Source: Cognatundibacterium luofuense (GTDB lineage: Bacteria > Pseudomonadota > Gammaproteobacteria > Burkholderiales > Burkholderiaceae_D). From it: DNA of 64,000 nt. This document shows positions 60,252 through 64,000 of the stretch, piece by piece (positions within the stretch are counted from its first letter, which is position 1; every line of letters begins with the position of its first letter). The notes beneath the pieces were generated by a model, which worked only from the letters and a program-made list of their open reading frames with translations, did no database searches and was not told where the DNA came from. Where the stretch lies: positions 1 through 64,000 of the forward strand of contig NZ_JAGSPN010000014.1 of the NCBI RefSeq assembly GCF_018139685.1. The letters run 5' to 3'. The translations under genes and the position numbers were made by a program.

Positions 60252-62948
60252 TCAGACAGTGACCGGATTTGGTTTATTCGGATCGATGCCGTATTTCGCA
60301 ATCGCCTGTGCCACAACAGATGCAGACAACGTACCTTCATCTGCCAGCGATTTCAGTGCAGCCACCACCACGAAGTAGCGGTTAACTTCAAAGAATTCAC
60401 GCAGTTTTGCACGGGTATCGGAACGGCCGTAACCGTCGGTTCCCAGCACTTTATAGCTGCGGTCACGCGGTACAAATGCACGTACCTGTTCTGCGTATGT
60501 ACGCATGTAGTCGGTCGATACCACGATCGGGCCTTGTGTATCTTTCAGACATTCAGTGATGTATGGCAGACGTGCAGTTTCAGTCGGGTGCAGCATGTTG
60601 TAACGTTCTGCATCCTGACCATCACGGGCCAGCAGAGTGAACGATGGCGCAGACCAGACGTCAGCAGCGATACCCCAGTCGTTTTTCAGCAGATCCGCTG
60701 CAGCGATTACTTCGCGCAGGATCGTGCCGGAACCCATCAGTTGTACACGGTGCTTGGTGTTATCTTCCGCTTTCTGGAACAGGTACAGACCTTTGATGAT
60801 GCCTTCTTCCTGACCGGCTTTCATACCAGGATGCGCGTAGTTCTCATTCATCACGGTGATGTAGTAGAACACGTCTTCCTGATTCGCAACCATGCGGCGC
60901 AGACCATCCTGAATAATCACGGCAACTTCGTGTGCGAAGGTCGGATCGTAAGGTACGCAGTTCGGAATCGTGGAAGCCAGCAGATGGCTGTGACCGTCTT
61001 CATGCTGCAGACCTTCACCGTTCAGCGTGGTACGACCGGCAGTACCGCCGATCAGGAAACCACGTGCACGCATATCACCGGCAGCCCATGCCAGATCGCC
61101 GATACGCTGCAGACCGAACATCGAGTAGTAGGTGTAGAACGGGATCATCACACGGTTATTGGTCGAGTACGACGTCGCCGCAGCGATCCAGGAGCTCATA
61201 CCACCGGCTTCATTAATACCTTCCTGCAGAATCTGACCGGCTTTGTCTTCGCGGTAGTACATCACCTGATCTTTATCGACCGGTTCGTACAACTGACCCA
61301 GCTGGCTGAAAATACCGATCTGACGGAACAAACCTTCCATACCGAAAGTACGGGATTCATCCACCATAATCGGTACGATACGCTGACCGATACTGCTGTC
61401 ACGCAGCAATACATTCAGTACACGTACATAGGCTGCGGTCGTGGAAATTTCACGGCCTTCCGCAGTTGGTTCCAGCATCGCCTGAAGTGCATTCAGTTCA
61501 GGCACAACCAGTTGCTCATCGGCTTTCTGGCGACGTTGCGGCAAATAACCACCCAGCGCGCGGCGACGCTCCTGCAGATATTGCATTTCCGGCGAATCAT
61601 CGGCTGGTTTGAAGAACGGAATCGCTGGCAGTTGCTCATCAGAGATCGGCAACTGGAAACGGTCGCGCATTGCGCGGATTGCTTCATCATCCAGTTTTTT
61701 GGTGTTATGCGCTGTGTTACGTGCTTCACCAGCTTTGCCGAAGCCGTAACCTTTAATACTTTTCGCCAGAATAACGGTTGGCGAACCTTTGTTTTCCTGT
61801 GCCGCTTTGAACGCAGCATAGATTTTGTGCGGATCGTGGCCACCACGGGTCAGACGCCAGATATCGTCATCCGACATTTTGCTGACCATTTCCAGCAGTT
61901 TCGGATGTTTGCCGAAGAAATGCTGACGAACGTATGCGCCGTCTTTCGCTTTGTAGTTCTGATATTCACCGTCCACGGTTTCCATCATCACTTTTTGCAG
62001 AATGCCGTCTTTATCTTTTGCCAGCAGCTCATCCCAGCCGCTGCCCCAGATCACTTTCACGACGTTCCAGCCTGCACCACGGAAATCGGATTCCAGTTCC
62101 TGAATGATTTTGCCATTGCCGCGTACCGGGCCATCCAGACGTTGCAGGTTACAGTTGACCACGATCACCAGATTGTCCAGCTGTTCACGGCCAGCCATAC
62201 CAATCGCACCCATGGATTCCGGTTCATCCATCTCACCGTCACCGCAGAATGCCCATACTTTACGTTTTGCTGTGTCAGCAATACCGCGTGCATGCAGGTA
62301 TTTCAGGAAGCGTGCCTGATAAATCGCCATCAGCGGGCCCAGGCCCATCGATACCGTCGGGAATTGCCAGAAGTCAGGCATCAGTTTCGGATGCGGATAA
62401 GAAGACAAACCTTTGCCGTCTACTTCGCGACGGAAGTGCAACAATTGCTCTTCAGAGATACGGCCTTCGAGGAAAGCACGCGCATAAATACCCGGTGCAG
62501 AGTGCCCCTGAATATACAGCAGGTCACCGCCGTGTTCTTCAGTCGGCGCATGCCAGAAATGGTTAAAGCCTATGCCCAGCATATTCGCCAGCGATGCAAA
62601 GGAAGACAAGTGACCGCCGAGGTCGCCGTCAAAACGGTTGGCTTTCACCACCATTGCCATCGCATTCCAGCGCATGTATGAACGCAGACGTTCTTCGATT
62701 TCCAGATTGCCGGGGCAGTGTTCACCTTTGTCGGCAGGAATCGTGTTGATGTACGCTGTGTTCATCGAAAACGGAATATCCACGCCACGACGACGCGCCA
62801 GATCAGACATACGCTCCATCAGATAGTGGGCGCGTTCCGGACCCTCAACGTCAATCACGGATTCGAGCGCATCCAGCCACTCCTGGGTTTCCATCACATC
62901 GGGATCATTTTCGGCTTGCGCCAGCACTTTATCAATTTGGGGTGACAT
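60252..62948 (-). CDS. aceE: Pyruvate dehydrogenase E1 component
   Basis: 898 aa homodimeric E1 that decarboxylates pyruvate with thiamine pyrophosphate. The TPP-binding motif is near GDGEMDEPESMGAIGMAGREQLDNLVIVVNCN, and HGGDLLYIQGHSAPGIYARAFLEG, the active-site histidine region FWQFPTVSMGLGPL and the C-terminal YGRSDTRAKLREFFEVNRY are conserved. Length matches AceE (about 887-900). It heads the operon aceE-aceF-lpdA behind a good promoter (63059-63031). The first ATG, at 62948, gives the usual start. Confidence 0.97.
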   Translation of the reverse strand: MSPQIDKVLAQAENDPDVMETQEWLDALESVIDVEGPERAHYLMERMSDLARRRGVDIPFSMNTAYINTIPADKGEHCPGNLEIEERLRSYMRWNAMAMVVKANRFDGDLGGHLSSFASLANMLGIGFNHFWHAPTEEHGGDLLYIQGHSAPGIYARAFLEGRISEEQLLHFRREVDGKGLSSYPHPKLMPDFWQFPTVSMGLGPLMAIYQARFLKYLHARGIADTAKRKVWAFCGDGEMDEPESMGAIGMAGREQLDNLVIVVNCNLQRLDGPVRGNGKIIQELESDFRGAGWNVVKVIWGSGWDELLAKDKDGILQKVMMETVDGEYQNYKAKDGAYVRQHFFGKHPKLLEMVSKMSDDDIWRLTRGGHDPHKIYAAFKAAQENKGSPTVILAKSIKGYGFGKAGEARNTAHNTKKLDDEAIRAMRDRFQLPISDEQLPAIPFFKPADDSPEMQYLQERRRALGGYLPQRRQKADEQLVVPELNALQAMLEPTAEGREISTTAAYVRVLNVLLRDSSIGQRIVPIMVDESRTFGMEGLFRQIGIFSQLGQLYEPVDKDQVMYYREDKAGQILQEGINEAGGMSSWIAAATSYSTNNRVMIPFYTYYSMFGLQRIGDLAWAAGDMRARGFLIGGTAGRTTLNGEGLQHEDGHSHLLASTIPNCVPYDPTFAHEVAVIIQDGLRRMVANQEDVFYYITVMNENYAHPGMKAGQEEGIIKGLYLFQKAEDNTKHRVQLMGSGTILREVIAAADLLKNDWGIAADVWSAPSFTLLARDGQDAERYNMLHPTETARLPYITECLKDTQGPIVVSTDYMRTYAEQVRAFVPRDRSYKVLGTDGYGRSDTRAKLREFFEVNRYFVVVAALKSLADEGTLSASVVAQAIAKYGIDPNKPNPVTV

Positions 62949-63030
62949 GTTTCAGGTCTCCGGTTGATGCGCTTCGTGAAAGCAGCGCGTTTTGGGATTC
63001 AGATTTCTAGACTTTTTACAGAACGGAAGA

Positions 63031-63059
63031 ATTCTAACAGGCCTTTTTTCATTTTCCAA
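63031..63059 (-). promoter_or_regulatory. aceE operon promoter
   Basis: On the minus strand: TTGGAA (63059-63054), 17 bp, TAGAAT (63036-63031), with TG just before the -10. It would give a 5' UTR of about 75 nt. No PdhR box recognised. The surrounding gap 62949-63171 is AT-rich and holds no ORF I trust. Confidence 0.7.
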
Positions 63060-63171
63060 ATAGCGATATGCGATTTCATAATGCGGGATTTTGTTTGCGC
63101 CGCAACAAAATCTGTTGATTTTTCACGATAAGAAATTCCAGGGTTCTTTTTGCTGTTTTCTGGTGCAAAAA

Positions 63172-63207
63172 CACAAAAAAACAGGGCGATGATTGCTCAT
63201 CGCCCTG
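63172..63207 (-). terminator. Terminator of TonB-dependent receptor gene
   Basis: CAGGGCGATGA (63182-63192) and TCATCGCCCTG (63197-63207) with loop TTGC; minus-strand T-run of eight follows. Confidence 0.93.
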
Positions 63208-63271
63208 CTCAACCGGATCTGAAGAACATCCGGATTCCATGTTTGCTGTTGTTACACAGTCACATCATGCA

Positions 63272-64000
63272 TTATTTGAATGTGTACTTCGCACCGACTT
63301 TGAAATAACGGCCAATTGCACCGCTTGCATCCATCGGGTTGTAGCTCATACCACCGTAAGTCAGCGGATCCAGTGGTGCAACTTTGTCAAACACGTTTTG
63401 CACGGAACCGAAGATTTCCAGGTTTTTCATTGCTTTCCAGCGGAAAGACAGGTCCAGTGTTGTGAAGGAAGCAAGCGAGCAGTCTGCTGTCGGTGCAGGA
63501 CTACCGTTAGCCAGCTGAGATGCACACAGATCGCCTTCAAAATACACATTCTTCATTTTGCTGCGGTAGTTGACGTTACCGGTTACGTTCCAGTCACCTC
63601 TGTCCCAGCCGAGTACGAAGTTCACTTTGTCTGCAGGTGTACCAGCGCAGTTAGAAGTGTCGCAGTTACCGTGAGTGCCTGCATATTCGTAAGAAACACC
63701 GGATTTTTCCACTCGTTTCCAGGAAATAACGTGCGTCCAGCGCAGGTCTGCAGTCAGCTTGCCGTATTCACCCAGTGCAAAACGTTGTTTCGCATCCAGA
63801 TCCAGGCCACGTACTTCGGTGTAGCTGGAGTTACGGTAAGGCGCTTTGGAAATCAGCAGCGTACCGGTGTTAGGAACAACCACGCCATTGATGGTCAGGT
63901 TGTTGTCCTGACGAATCGCTGTTGGCAGTGCGGCTGCTTCTGCATAAGCCAGCGGATTGATTTCGTTAGAACGTTTGATTTTCCATGCATCCAGCGCAAT
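63272..64000 (-). CDS. TonB-dependent outer-membrane receptor, 3' part (gene continues past window)
   Basis: Only the last 242 residues are inside the window; the 5' end lies beyond position 64000. The visible part is beta-barrel: SSYTEVRGLDLDAKQRFALGEYGKLTADLRWTHV, WNVTGNVNYRSKM, FTTLDLSFRWKAMKNLEIFGSVQNVFDKVAPLDPLTYGGMSYNPMDASGAIGRYFKVGAKYTFK, ending in Phe-Lys with alternating aromatic residues typical of this family. The NVFDKVAP region is the common C-terminal TonB-receptor signature. Four Cys (TSNCAGTP, HGNCDTS, GDLCASQ, ADCSLAS) in extracellular loops may form disulphides. The ligand cannot be told from this end. Confidence 0.88.
   Translation of the reverse strand: MALDAWKIKRSNEINPLAYAEAAALPTAIRQDNNLTINGVVVPNTGTLLISKAPYRNSSYTEVRGLDLDAKQRFALGEYGKLTADLRWTHVISWKRVEKSGVSYEYAGTHGNCDTSNCAGTPADKVNFVLGWDRGDWNVTGNVNYRSKMKNVYFEGDLCASQLANGSPAPTADCSLASFTTLDLSFRWKAMKNLEIFGSVQNVFDKVAPLDPLTYGGMSYNPMDASGAIGRYFKVGAKYTFK

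Noticed and set aside
60534-62681. 715-codon open frame antisense to aceE
   Set aside because: Shadow of the AceE codons; no motif, unusual composition and no ribosome-binding site.

Overview
The window looks like chromosome of a betaproteobacterium, most likely Burkholderiales/Oxalobacteraceae (an Undibacterium- or Herminiimonas-like genome). This rests on moderate GC (I estimate mid-50s percent), a pyruvate dehydrogenase cluster whose E3 carries lipoyl domains, a fused MaeB malic enzyme, a MocR/DUF2917 pair, and overall gene style. The assignment is inference; no rRNA gene body lies inside. I see no phage, insertion sequence, CRISPR array or tRNA gene. The left edge holds the promoter and boxA leader of an rRNA operon that runs leftward out of the window.

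Layout. 0.3-6.1 kb: 5'-nucleotidase, malic enzyme (maeB), a 24-codon ORF with a perfect Shine-Dalgarno, then thiL-pgpA and pncC. 6.2-15.1 kb: FliL-like protein, two acyltransferases flanking two copies of a dispersed repeat, rsuA, a periplasmic binding protein plus PAS histidine kinase operon, a glycine-zipper protein, RidA and DUF2917. 15.2-20.5 kb: MocR regulator, a poly-cysteine leader peptide in front of cysS, and htpG behind a sigma-32-type promoter. 20.9-27.5 kb: CecR-type TetR regulator with a tripartite RND efflux operon. 27.8-37.9 kb: HExxH metalloprotease-like protein, DUF3016, glycine-zipper lipoprotein, mismatch glycosylase, a three-gene run (spermidine-synthase-like, GspE-like ATPase, MASE1/CHASE kinase), then a divergent epimerase/ferredoxin-reductase pair. 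38.0-45.3 kb: argD behind a promoter-leader ORF-terminator module, then divergent GH44 glucanase and Tricorn-like protease. 45.6-52.3 kb: unknown exported protein, DUF2189 membrane protein, alpha/beta hydrolase, DUF4139 protein, Hpt/HD-GYP protein, VirB9-like lipoprotein. 52.4-56.4 kb: methionine gamma-lyase with its Lrp/AsnC regulator, and thiopurine methyltransferase with a MerR regulator. 56.7-64.0 kb: lpdA, aceF, aceE (pyruvate dehydrogenase) and the 3' end of a TonB-dependent receptor gene.

The strongest novel signals are regulatory or intergenic. (1) A 28-codon ORF ending in five consecutive Cys codons sits just before cysS, with two competing RNA pairings. (2) A roughly 85-bp intergenic repeat occurs six times plus a fragment, in both orientations, usually at gene 3' ends. 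(3) A sigma-70-like promoter, a short ORF with three tandem Arg codons and a 12-bp-stem terminator precede argD. (4) A textbook 19-bp-spacer MerR-type promoter faces tpm. (5) Lipoyl domains are distributed 1 (E2) plus 2 (E3) in the pyruvate dehydrogenase complex.
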